A DNA stretch of 64,000 nt from Chamaelirium japonicum (taxonomy: Eukaryota; Streptophyta; Magnoliopsida; Liliales; Melanthiaceae). The translations under genes were made by a program, and so were the position numbers. The DNA lies in the NCBI GenBank assembly GCA_947650365.1, contig CANTAL010000020.1:1612001-1676000 (forward strand). Direction: 5' to 3'. The notes beneath the pieces are model-generated. The model was given only the letters and a program-made list of their open reading frames with translations. It ran no database searches and was not told the origin of the DNA. Position 1 is the first letter of the stretch. The number at the start of each line of letters is the position of its first letter. Below are positions 1-9,296 of this stretch, in pieces.

Positions 1-1
1 A

Positions 2-1177
2 GCTCGAAGACTTCAAAGGAGGCTCCCATACTATACTATTCAAGGAGAAGATCTATACTTCAAATCTTATAACAGGATGATGCTCAAGTGTATTGGTCCT
101 GAACAAGCAAAAGCGATCCTGATGGATATCCACTCTGGAGCCTGCGGCAACCATTCGAGAGGAAGATCTCTTGAAGCCAAGACAAAACTACAAGGTTACT
201 ACTGGCCAACAATGGCTAGAGACGCTCGCCAAATGGTTCAAAAATGCGAGCCATGCCAACGACACGCAAGGGCTATCCATCTTCCTGCAGATGAACTTCA
301 TCAACTATCAAGTCCATGGCCATTTCATCAGTGGGGGTTGGACTTCTTGGGTCCTTTCCCTCCAACTCCGAGCAAGAAGAAATACCTACTGCTGGCCACA
401 GATTACTTCACCAAATAGGTCGAAGCTGTGCCCCTCTTCCGAGAGACCGATGATGAAGTGATCAAGTTCATTCGACAAAACATCTTCTCAAGATTCGGTA
501 CACCTCAAGTGCTTGTTGCTGATAATGGAGCCCAATTCGACTCTGACAAGTTCCGCGAATTCTGTCTGAACAACGGAATAAAGCTCTTCTACTCAACTCC
601 AAGGTACCCTCAATGCAATGGTCAAGCCGAAACTTCAAATAGAGCTATTCTTGGTATACTCAAGAAGAAACTCAATGACAAGAAAGAATTATGGGAACAG
701 GTACTACCTAAAGTTCTTTGTGGGTATCGCACAACGCCGAGAAGATCAACAGGGTTCTCACCCTTTCGTCTAACATATGGATTAGAAGCAGTACTCCCAA
801 CAGAAAATATATCAAGTACTCTGAAGACCAAGGCAGTTGAAGAAGGAATCAACGAAGAGCTTCGGATCAATGATCTAGACTTCTCTGAAGAACTACGAGA
901 CCAAACCTCCCTTCGTGTGGCCAAGTACCAACAGAAGATCAAACGAGCCTACGACGAGAAAGTCTACAAACGGCAATTTCCAATCGGCAGTCTGGTCCTT
1001 AGAGCAGTCTTCTACAACACGAAGGAACACAGCAGTGGGAAGCTTGCTCCCAACTGGGAAGGTCCATATATCGTCGAATCAGTGGGAGGCAAAGGCTCTT
1101 ACCGACTGATCTCACCAAAAGGAGATAGAGTACCACAAGCTTGGAATTCTAGACACCTCAAACTGTTCTATCCATGA
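2..1177 (+). pseudogene. gypsy integrase (C-terminal part of pol), one internal stop
   Basis: Integrase would join retrotransposon cDNA to host DNA in the nucleus. The frame is open from base 2 and enters the window from the left, so it is partial. In order it shows an HHCC zinc-binding region (IHSG, NHSRG, KCEPC; about bases 130-260), the catalytic core with D at 341-343 (GLDFLGPF), D at 521-523 (VADNGAQF) and E at 629-631 (GQAETSNR), the last two separated by 35 residues as in DD35E integrases, and a C-terminal GPY-type module (WEGPYIVES) ending SRHLKLFYP. A TAG at 416-418 interrupts the frame where Trp is usual after YFTK. Otherwise the frame is intact to 1177, so the decay looks modest. 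The motif wording resembles Tat-lineage plant elements. Confidence 0.9.
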
Positions 1178-1797
1178 TGTAAATTCCATGATAAATGAAA
1201 TTCTTTTTCAAGTGTTCAAATGTGCAAATGTTCAGCTTTTCAATTCAAGTTCTGAAGCAGTTTCAAATTATCCATATTCGAGTTACCAGGTATTTTAACA
1301 AGTTTGGGTGTTAGAGTTGCGACTCAACCCCTTACTGGCAAATGTTAAAACTATTTCAGGTTGTCATTCAAAGCAACCTTCAAGTCACTGGTTGGTTTAA
1401 CAAGTTGGGGAGTTTGTGTTGCGACACTACCCCTTACTTACAAATGTTAAACTAACCTTCGATTTCAATATTCAATTTCAATCAATTTCGATATCGTCTA
1501 ACAGGTTTGGGTGTTTGAGTTGCGACTCGACCCCTCACATACAAGTGTTATACGAATTCAAATTCAATTTTCAAGATACAAGTTTGGGTAATCGAGTTGC
1601 GACTCGACCCCTTATATTGAAAAGATTGTATCTATTCCGATGCTATCAACATGATATTCGAAGACATTCAACTCAAGAGAGATCCAACTTTCAAACACCA
1701 AAAAGATTTCTATTATCAAAAATTGTCAAGTACAGGAGTGAGTTTTTTCATATCAAGAGCTTACAAGTGTAAACAACAAAAAAGAAGATGGGAGATC
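1178..1797 (+). repeat. 3' spacer with four degenerate ~80-100-bp repeats carrying a hairpin
   Basis: This non-coding stretch lies between the pol stop and the antisense gene. Four related blocks start near 1300, 1401, 1501 and 1580. Each reads roughly 'agtttgggtgtt.gagttgcgactc.accccttac' followed by an 'aagtgtta'-like tail. The best copies contain CGAGT-TGCG-ACTCG, a 5-bp stem with a 4-nt loop. No protein is evident; small open frames here are not convincing. Confidence 0.65.
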
Positions 1798-2339
1798 TCA
1801 AGGTTTTGCCACACTATGCGCACGCGACTTCTCTCCCTCGGATCCAGCGTGAGCTTTGCTCGCAACCGAAGCCTTTGAAGATCGGACACTGCTGGCATGG
1901 GCCCTAAGTGCCTCCATCGCCTTCTCGGCTGTTTCCCGATAGCTCTTGACTTCAGATAGCGCATACTCCAACTCCTTCTTGGAGGTCTCCTCTAGGGCAG
2001 CAAAGGCAGAATGCTGGGCAGAAAGTTATTCCTTCAGCTCCTTAATTTCAGTTGCACGATCACTAGACACGGTCTCAACCTTGCAGAGTCGATTCTTCAA
2101 GGATTCAAGTTCATGACCCTGTGCCTCGTTACGATTCTGCAACCCCTTTATCTCCAGCTTCTCTTTGCGAAGCTCCTCGATCTTGGCCTTGAGAAACTCC
2201 TTCTTTGAGGACAGCACCTCCCTCAGCTTGTCCCTCTCCTCACAGGCAGCCTTCAGTTCAGCTGTCAAACGGGATACTTCAGCTGAAGCTTCCCTTTCTC
2301 CTGCCTTCCTGGAGAGCTTGCTTGCGACTTTCAAAACTG

Positions 2340-2415
2340 CTGAGTTATGCAAAAGTACAAAAGAGTTAGAATTATTTTGAAGATACAACTCGAATGATCG
2401 ATCAAGCAGATGCAC
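2340..2415 (-). other. apparent intron 2 of the antisense gene (76 nt)
   Basis: The minus-strand exon ends CTGGTGGTAG; the intron opens GTGCATC and ends CATAACTCAG at 2340. The downstream exon (from 2339) enters the coiled-coil frame in phase 1. A second acceptor 3 nt further (CAG at 2339-2337) would also keep the frame, a tandem CAG acceptor. Read unspliced, the intron is T-rich and open in one frame, so splicing is inferred from frame agreement and junction sequence. Confidence 0.6.
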
Positions 2416-2556
2416 CTACCACCAGTTCAAGCCTGTCGAAGGCTTCATCCAGAGTAGCCCCTGGAAGGTTGCAAAGCTTCCGGATTACAACCGTGGGGTG
2501 GTTGATGTCAACATCACCCAAATTCTTTATCTTCTGAGTCGAGCCAACAGGCGTAC

Positions 2557-2640
2557 CTGCAGTCAACACAAGAGTCAAAGAGTTAGAATATTTTCAACTT
2601 CAAAAACAAAGCAATCAAGATGGTGAATCATTTCGAATAC
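2557..2640 (-). other. apparent intron 1 of the antisense gene (84 nt)
   Basis: On the minus strand the coding frame runs to GATGCCTCAG, then GTATTC starts an AT-rich stretch with stop codons that ends in TTGACTGCAG. The next exon opens with GTACGCCTG. Joining them keeps the frame (phase 1) and adds a plausible 47-codon exon (2556-2416) ending LDEAFDRLELV. Donor GT is at 2640-2639 and acceptor AG at 2558-2557. Confidence 0.7.
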
Positions 2641-4605
2641 CTGAGGCATCGACCCTAGGCTCTTTTCCATTCCCATGGCCAGAGCTCTTGCCCTTTGAGG
2701 GAGATTTCTCTTTAGAGGGGGTTGGCTTCTTCTGGAGTTGGGGAGTCTCATCCCCCACACGACTCTCTCTTTCCATGTGGATTGGAGAGGGAATGCCCCG
2801 AAGAGGTGAGATCCCCTCTTCACCTTGTGGCTGCTTGAGCCCAGCCACAAGGGCTGCCATCTCCTCAGCCAGAGAGTGCGAGGGAGGAGGAGGCTGCTCA
2901 ACCTCCAAACCACCGCTTGCAGTCGGGCCTCCAAGACGAGGCACCTCTGGGGGTATCTGGTCGAGGGGCGTAGGGTTGCTTCCAACCCCACCGCTCCCCG
3001 AAAATTTGATCTTAAAGCGAACTGGTCGCTTCTTCAACTCCTCGAAATGGTAGACGGGCTGTGCCTTCTTGCCGTCGCCCTCCACATCCATAACCTCCTC
3101 CATACGACGGGCTTTAGCCTCGTCAATGAGGATGGGTTGCGAGTCCACATCGTCCCCACCAGTGGGGGTGGGAGGAATTTCTTCCTTGCCACCCCCATGT
3201 CCTTGACCACCATCAGTGGGGGTGGGAGGAATTTCTTCCTCCCCACCCCCATTTCCACCATCTCCTCCAGGGGGGGTGGGAGGAGTATCCCCATTACCCC
3301 CATCCTCATCAACTTCATCATCTTCGTCATCATTACCATCGTCGCCACCCTCTTCCTCTTCTCTCTCTTCTTCCTCTTCTTCTTCTTCCCCCTTTTTCTC
3401 TTCATCTTTCTTCTCCTCCTCCTCAACAGAGACCTTCCTTTTCTTCTTTGCCGGGCCTTGGCGACTGATCACCTGTTTCTCCTCTGAGGGTAATGCACGC
3501 CTGGCCCCGTACGCCTTCTTCTCGACCCGGATGTTTCTAACAATTTTGCCGGATTGAGGGTCCTCCTCATAATCGGAATAGATGACTTCATTATCTTCAT
3601 AACGAACCTTCGATCGATGGAGGAGGTTGGCATTGCCATGTCGAACCGGGCAATTCGAGAATTGCTTCCATGATCGAGTCCCGCATGTCAGCTCCAGAAA
3701 GAGATTGTCAATAGCCCCCACTCGCTCCGAAGACCACGAGAGAGCTCCTCCTGCACAGTATATATCTACCTCTTGGTGCACCTTGTACCGGGGAGTCTCA
3801 GGTACCGACAGAGGAGTCCATGCGCCGGACACCGATAGCGGTCAGTCGGTGTAGAGCTTGTTCGAGCTGATGGTGTCAATAATCGGCCGAAGGGCAGAGA
3901 CACCCGTCAGATTGTAGAATGGTCTATCTTTCCTCCAGGCCCATCGATAATGATAGAAGAAATACCCCAGCTCGATCCGGGCTACTTCACCATCAGGGAG
4001 GCTGGAATAACATTCCTGAGTTCCTTCTGGAAGTCAGACTCTACGCGATAGAAAGCGTAGATGATCCTCCAGGCGTTTCCAGTGACCTGTCTGGGACAAA
4101 GACCGAAAGTGTTCAGCAATCTCGCGGCAAAAGATGGCAATGGAAGGCGCAGTCCACAGTTGAGCTGGCCAATGTTGACGATGGTTCCCATCACTTGCTC
4201 CTTGCTCGCTTACGAGACGAAGATTGTCCGCCTGTCGACGCCAAAAGCGGATAGAACTCCCGGAAGCGCTGGTCGAGACTTCCCCTCTGTGAAACATGCT
4301 AGCAACTTCTGCAGCTTCTCCCTCTTCAAGTCTGTAAGTTTACCACCAATATTATACCCAAACTCCGGTTCCACTGACAGAGGCAGCTGCGGGCAAAGAA
4401 CAAATCTTGCTTTAGGGATGTGCTCCGGACGGGAAGGTGCAGAGGCAAACCCCACTCCCTGGTGCCTCTTGCCCAATTGACCAAGCTCGATCAACTCAGC
4501 CTTGCCTTTACCACGGCCCTTCGGGACAAATGAGACTTAAACAACTTCCTTCCCCTTCCTCTTGGGAGGAACGGTACTCTTCTTCGAATTACCGGAGGAG
4601 GCCAT

Positions 4606-5072
4606 TCGATCGATCGAAAAAGGAGAAGGACAGGGAAACAAAGAACGAGAGATTGAAAGCAAAAGCTCTGGACTTCAAAAATTTTCTGAAAGCGCGGGGC
4701 GAAAATGACAGCCAAAAAAGCTTAAGTACCCTGAGGAAATTAGACGCACAAATCGAGATGACACATGTCGTCACCATATCAAATCGCGTGTTTTTGCAGG
4801 TACACGTGGCATCTATCCGTAGCAAGCGCAAAACCAGACTAACCGTCAGACCAGACAAAGCGTCAGACCGACCGGTCCATGTAAACCAGCGGTCCAAGCA
4901 AACCACCGTTCCGAGTGAACCGGACCGTCGGTTCAAAACCACATTCAGGCAAACCAAAGATTCGAAGCAGAAAAAATCGAACTCCATCAATATTCAAGAC
5001 CCTACCGAAAATCAAAGGAGGAGAACAAGCTATACCACTTCCTCAATAAGTACAGGTTCAAAACTTAGACCT
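4606..5072. other. upstream region of the antisense gene
   Basis: The segment has no convincing coding sequence; a plus-strand frame crossing it (4437-5192) has no recognisable content and runs into the tandem array. It lies 5' of the antisense start and holds degenerate halves of the GACCG/CGGTC motifs that become the ordered array at 5073. A promoter for the antisense gene would be expected here or in the array, but I see no clear minus-strand TATA box. Confidence 0.4.
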
Positions 5073-6134
5073 GACCGGTTGATTTTACCCGATCGGTCAA
5101 ACTTGATCGATCGGTCAAAATCACCCGATCAGTCAATTTTCTACTGGATCGGGCAAAAAACCTGTGTTTTTTGCCGATCACCCAAACCTTGACCGGCTTA
5201 TTTTAACCGATCGGTCAAATTTGACCGATCGGTCAAAATCACCCGATCATTCAATTTTCTACTGGATCGGGCAAAAAACCTGTGTTTTTTGCCGATCACC
5301 CAAACCTTGACCAGCTGATTTTAACCGATCGGTCAACCTTGACCGATCGGTCAAAATCACCCGATCAGTCAATTTTCTACTGGATCGGGCAAAAAACCTG
5401 TGTTTTTTGCCGATCACCCAAACCTTGACCGGCTGATTTTAACCGATCGGTCAAACTTGACCGATCGGTCAAAATCACCCGATCAGTCAATTTTCTACTG
5501 GATCGGGCAAAAAACCTGTGTTTTTTGCCGATCACTCAAACCTTGACCGGCTGATTTTAACCGATCGGTCAAACTTGACCGATCGGTCAAAATCACCCGA
5601 TCAGTCAATTTTCTACTGGATCGGGCAAAAAACCTGTGTTTTTTGCCGATCACCCAAACCTTGACCGGCTGATTTTAACCGATCGGTCAAACTTGACCGA
5701 TCGGTTAAAATCACCCGATCAGTCAATTTTCTACTGGATCGGGCAAAAAACCTGTGTTTTTTGCCGATCACCCAAACCTTGACTGGCTAATTTTAACCGA
5801 TCGATCAAACTTGACCAATCGGTCAAAATCACCCGATCAGTCAATTTTCTACTGGATCGGGCAAAAAACCTGTGTTTTTTGCCGATCACCCAAACCTTGA
5901 CCGGCTAATTTTAACCGATCGGTCAAACTTGACCGATCGGTCAAAATCAGCCGATCAGTCAATTTTCTACTGGATCGGGCAAAAAACCTGTGTTTTTTGC
6001 CGATCACCCAAACCTTGACAGGCTGATTTTAACCGATCGGTCAAACTTGACCGATCGGTCAAAATCAACCGATCGGTCAATTTTCTACTAGATCGGTCAA
6101 AAAACTCTGTTTTTTGATCGATCACTCCAACCTT
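5073..6134. repeat. 118-bp tandem array, nine copies without length change
   Basis: Copies start at 5073, 5191, 5309, 5427, 5545, 5663, 5781, 5899 and 6017, an exact 118-bp step. Each holds one or two near-perfect palindromes (TTGACCGATCGGTCAA in the best copies) and a hairpin, GGCAAAAAAC-ctgt-GTTTTTTGCC, extended by GATC on both sides with one bulged base. Copies differ by scattered substitutions only. The array lies inside the gypsy element between the antisense gene and the 3' LTR, where such elements often have variable tandem repeats. Confidence 0.95.
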
Positions 6135-6275
6135 GACCGGTTGAATTCGACCGATCGGTCAAAATTGCCCGATCGGTCAAATTTGGCCGATCGGTTAAAT
6201 TTGGCCGATCAGTTAAATTTGACCGATCAGTCAAGTTTGACCGATCGGTCAAAATTGACCGATCAGTCTATTTTT
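6135..6275. repeat. 18-19-bp degenerate repeats derived from the 118-bp unit
   Basis: The tenth 118-bp copy starts normally at 6135 and then dissolves into about seven repeats of roughly 18-19 bp built on CCGATCGGTCAAATTTG with A/G changes. This looks like expansion of the palindrome-bearing part of the larger unit. The remaining bases to 6365 contain nothing recognisable. Confidence 0.8.
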
Positions 6276-6365
6276 TCGCTAACATTTCGACAGAGCTCCT
6301 TTTGACAGGGGATCGATAGCTTTGCACCAATAATCCAAGCCAGCTAAGACGTACTCTTAGCTAAC

Positions 6366-6379
6366 TTGGAGGGGGTAAC
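6366..6379 (+). other. polypurine tract of gypsy element 1
   Basis: TTGGAGGGGGTAAC lies directly before the LTR start (TGTGGG at 6380). This is the expected position and composition of the primer for plus-strand DNA synthesis. Confidence 0.7.
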
Positions 6380-6414
6380 TGTGGGTGCAAATTTTGGCAA
6401 GAAATCTGCAAACA

Positions 6415-6671
6415 GCGGGACCCACCGGCCCTGCCCGATGGGCCCCCGAAGACTACAGCGGGACCCACCGGGCCTGCCGATGGGCCCCCGAAGACTACAG
6501 CGGGACCCACCGGCCCTGCCCAATGGACCCCCGAAGACTACAGCGGGACCCACCGGCCCAGCCCGATAGGCCCCCGAAGACTACAACGGGACCTACCGGC
6601 CCTGCCCGGTGGGCCCCCGAAGACTATCACGGGACCCACCGGCCCTGCCTGGTGGATCCAAGAGCCTGTGG
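6415..6671. repeat. 43-bp minisatellite in LTR U3, six copies
   Basis: Copies begin near 6415, 6458, 6500, 6543, 6586 and 6629. They are GC-rich (GCGGGACCCACCGGCCC then gggcccccgaagactaca). Open frames on both strands here come from repeat periodicity, not genes. Confidence 0.9.
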
Positions 6672-6775
6672 AATCCCCCAGGAGACGGTAGCGGGGCCCA
6701 CCAGCTTTACCTGGAGGATCTCCAGATCCGACAGCAGAAAACTGCCATTTACCCAGGATTTCCTCCCTAGAAATT

Positions 6776-6784
6776 CTATAAATA
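6776..6784 (+). promoter_or_regulatory. TATA box of LTR 1
   Basis: CTATAAATA sits after the 43-bp repeats and has a counterpart in LTR 2 at 40429-40437 in the same context (tataaatagcaggacctt-like). It fits a plant Pol II core promoter at the U3/R border. Confidence 0.75.
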
Positions 6785-7191
6785 GCAGAACCTTCGAATG
6801 TAAATGGATCCGAAATTTCTGATTTCCACTCTGCTGAGATCTGATTTTCAGAATCCAGAGCTCTGGAATTTCTCAGCTTCCCATCTTCCACCTCTCTTTG
6901 ATCTTCTTCTCTCCTTCGAAGAGATCAGAGTGTTTTCAGTGATACTCGGCCTGTCGAGATCACTTCGATACAAGTGTTAGTGAATTCGGGTTGCTCCCTA
7001 TAGCACGGAGACGTAGGCTTCGGCTGAACTCCGAGATCACATCTCTCGTGTCTGCTCTCCGAGATTGCATCTCCCTCTCTGTATCGAAAGCAGCTACTTC
7101 AATCAACAGATCGAACAATGATCTTTTCTACTCCAAACCTCAATTGACTGGTGAAGCGAGGTCTTCGGGTCGGCACGAAGATTTTCCCCCA

Positions 7192-9279
7192 CAATACCCT
7201 AGAGACGGCAGCATATACTTTGAACTTTGTTCCATTAAAATCAGTACCTCTAACTCCTTGGGAGCTATGGTTGAAGCGAAAGCCTAGCCTACAGCACTTT
7301 AGGATTTGGGGTTGTCCAGCACATATGCGGAAGGACAAGCGAGATAAGATAGAGTCAAAAACTAAGGTATGTCTATTCGTTGGGTATCCAAAAGGGACAA
7401 AGGGTGGTTTATTTTATGATCCTGAGGATAGAAAGGTTGTCGTCTTGACGAACATCGTATTCCTGGAGCTGGATTATTTAATAGACCATAAGCCCACCAA
7501 TAAAGTAGTTCTTGAAGAATTGCTTGGTACTGATAGGAGTACGTAGACAGAAAACATAGTGGGAGCCGATACCACTAAGATAAACGATACTGTAGAATCG
7601 ACTCCTATGGAACCACCGCAGGCTCGTCGCAGTGGGAGGACCACAAGTGCTCCTGATAGATACATTGGAGAAGCCTTTATGGTGGATCCAGAGTTTCAGG
7701 AGGATGATCTTCTGAACTATGACGAAGCGATGGTATCCTCTGACCATGCAGCATGACAGGAAGCCAAGGAGACAGAACTGACATCGATGTCCCAAAATTC
7801 GGTCTGGATACTTGTAACACCACCTCACAACATTAAACCTGTTGGGTGTAAGTGGGTGTACAAAAGAAAAAGAGGTTCGGATGGTACCATTGAGACTTAC
7901 AAAACTAGACTAGTCGCTAAGGGTTATACCCAGCGAGAAGGGATCAACTATGATGAAACCTTTTCACCAGTGACTATGCTTAAGTCTATCCGGATTCTCT
8001 TATCCATTGCAGCCCATTATGATTGGGAGATCTGGCAAATGGACATCAAGACTGCATTCCTCAATGGGGATTTGGAAGAAGACATCTATATATCTCAGCC
8101 TCCAGGCTTTGTCGCAAAAGGTCAGGAAAGTCTGGTGTGCAAGTTGCAAAGGTCCATTTATGGACTGAAGCAAGCATCCAGAAATTGGAACATGTGTTTT
8201 GATCAGGCTATCCAGTCTTATAGATTTGAGCAGAACATGGATGAACCATGTGTTTATAAAAGGAGCGATAAAACTGCAGTAGTTTTTCTAGTGCTTTACG
8301 TAGACGATATCCTGCTCATTGGAAACGATGTTGGAACGTTGTCTACAGTGAAGGTATGGTTATCCTTTCAATTTGACATGAAAGACCTGGGTGAAGCGAG
8401 TTATGTTCTGGGGATCAAAGTAACTCGAGATCGCTAGAACAAGACTCTTTCGCTGTCACAGTCAGGCTACATAGATACTATCTTGGTCAGATTCAGTATG
8501 CACAACTCCAAGAAGGGACTGGTTCCATTCAGACATAGAATGAAATTGTCCAAGAATCAGGGTCCTAAGACTCCTGAGGAGAGGGCAGAGATGCAGAAGA
8601 TACCTTATGCTTCGGCTGTAGGGAGTCTGATGTATGCTATGCAGTGCACAGACCAGATATATACTATGCAGTAGGCATGATAGGTAGGTATCAGTCAAAT
8701 CCGGGTCCAGGGCACTGGACTGCTGTGAAAAGTATACTCAAGTATCTCCGTAGGACGAGAGATTATGAATTAGTTTACTCTTCACAGGAACTGATGCCGA
8801 TTGGATATACGGATTTTGACTTTGCGTCAGATCCGAAATCCAGAAGATCGATGTCAGGGTTTGTGTTTTCATTAGGAGGAGGAGCTGTCAGTTGGAGAAG
8901 CGTGAAGCAAGGATGTATCACTGATTCAACGATAGAGGCTGCGTACATTGCGGCGTGCGAAGCAGCTAAAGAGGTGGTGTGGCTCAAGAAGTTCCTCATG
9001 GACTTAGGATGTGTACCGGGAGCTCAAGATCCTATTGTCCTTTACTGTGACAATAGTGGAGCAGTAGCATAATCCAAGGAGCCAAGATATCAATAAAAGA
9101 GCAAGCATATCGAGCGAAAATACTACATTATCCGGGACTTGCAGAAGCGAGGGGAGGTTGCAGTGACTCAGGTGGCGTCTGTAGATAACATGGCGGACCC
9201 TTTCACAAAAGCGTTACCGACCAAGGCTTTTGAGAAGCATGTGGATGCCATGGGAGTTAAGACTGTTGTTCCCCGCTAG
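7192..9279 (+). pseudogene. Ty1/copia pol remnant: integrase end, reverse transcriptase, RNase H
   Basis: The polyprotein would copy element RNA into DNA and integrate it. From 7193 the frame shows the copia integrase tail (PLTPWELWLKRKPSLQHFRIWGC, in part), then RT from about 7787 (VGCKWVYKRKRGSDG; QMDIKTAFLNGDLEE; YVDD at 8297-8308), then RNase H (GYTDFDFASD, SMSGFVFSLGG, TIEAAYIAACEA) ending with the copia hallmark MADPFTKALP and a stop at 9277-9279. Breaks are TAG 7544-7546, TGA 7754-7756, TAG 8435-8437, a 1-nt frameshift near 8649, TAA 9070-9072 and TAA 9094-9096. The YVDD catalytic motif survives. The element is non-autonomous and ageing. Confidence 0.93.
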
Positions 9280-9282
9280 GCC

Positions 9283-9292
9283 AAGTGGGAGA
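9283..9292 (+). other. polypurine tract of the copia element
   Basis: AAGTGGGAGA lies between the pol stop (9279) and the LTR start (TGTAG at 9297), matching the usual copia polypurine tract form and place. Confidence 0.75.
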
Positions 9293-9296
9293 TTAT

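Larger units (their letters stand above)
1798..4605 (-). pseudogene. antisense gene of the Tat element (putative gypsy-type transposon domain, NLS, acidic region, coiled coil), decayed
   Basis: Starting at an ATG at 4605-4603, the minus strand has three blocks. The N-terminal block (4605-3842) holds LNTFGLCPRQVTGNAWRI and, in a shifted frame, ELGYFFYHYRWAW; this resembles the plant 'putative gypsy type transposon' domain found in antisense ORFs of plant gypsy elements. The middle (to 2641) has a KKKRKV nuclear-localisation-like motif (3448-3431), a long Glu/Asp tract and EEIPPTPT repeats. The end (2339-1798) is a Lys/Glu/Leu-rich coiled coil. Two GT-AG introns join these parts. Breaks are TAA 4539-4537, TAA 4212-4210, a probable 1-nt loss near 3990-4010, TGA 3844-3842 and TAA 2028-2026. 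The role is unknown; a nuclear, DNA- or chromatin-associated protein is only a guess from composition. The 405-codon open part (3841-2615) lacks an ATG start and should not be read as a separate gene. Confidence 0.75.
1..7191 (+). mobile_element. Ty3/gypsy (Tat-lineage) element 1, 3' half
   Basis: The segment runs from the integrase region of pol through a 3' spacer, an antisense gene, a 118-bp tandem array and a polypurine tract to a 3' LTR ending in CA at 7191. The 5' half lies outside the window. An antisense gene between pol and the 3' LTR is a known feature of several Tat-lineage plant elements. The gypsy-type integrase and an LTR shared with the second element (40108-40832), which has two RNase H domains, support the same lineage. 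The right edge lies in copia integrase sequence, so this element inserted into the copia element; bases 7192-7196 (CAATA) are a candidate target-site duplication, but the other side is not visible. Confidence 0.85.
6380..7191 (+). mobile_element. 3' LTR of gypsy element 1 (812 bp)
   Basis: The LTR starts TGTGGGTGC after the polypurine tract and ends in CA before copia sequence. It aligns with the 5' LTR of the second element at its start (TGTGGGTGCAAATTTTGGC), at the TATA box, through a block of about 100 bp around 6938-7042 that is close to identical to 40559-40662, and at the end (attttccccc). U3 holds 43-bp minisatellite repeats. The two LTRs differ in length (812 versus 725 bp) and in much of their sequence, so they belong to related but not recently identical copies. 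Confidence 0.88.

Noticed and set aside
2615-3832. A stand-alone 405-codon Glu-rich gene on the minus strand
   Set aside because: Its apparent start is a GTG, the frame is open upstream to a stop at 3844-3842 with homologous coding sequence beyond, and it continues downstream by splicing. It is a part of the decayed antisense gene.
4437-5192. A 251-codon plus-strand frame
   Set aside because: It overlaps the antisense gene start and runs into the 118-bp repeats; composition is unremarkable and no motif is seen. Treated as a shadow frame.
5073-6134. CRISPR-like array
   Set aside because: The whole 118-bp unit repeats, including the would-be spacers, and the context is a plant retrotransposon with no cas genes.
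6415-6671. Pro/Gly-rich ORFs over the LTR minisatellites (also 40103-40438)
   Set aside because: Because 43 is not a multiple of 3 the frame changes each repeat; the open frames reflect GC-rich repeats without stops.
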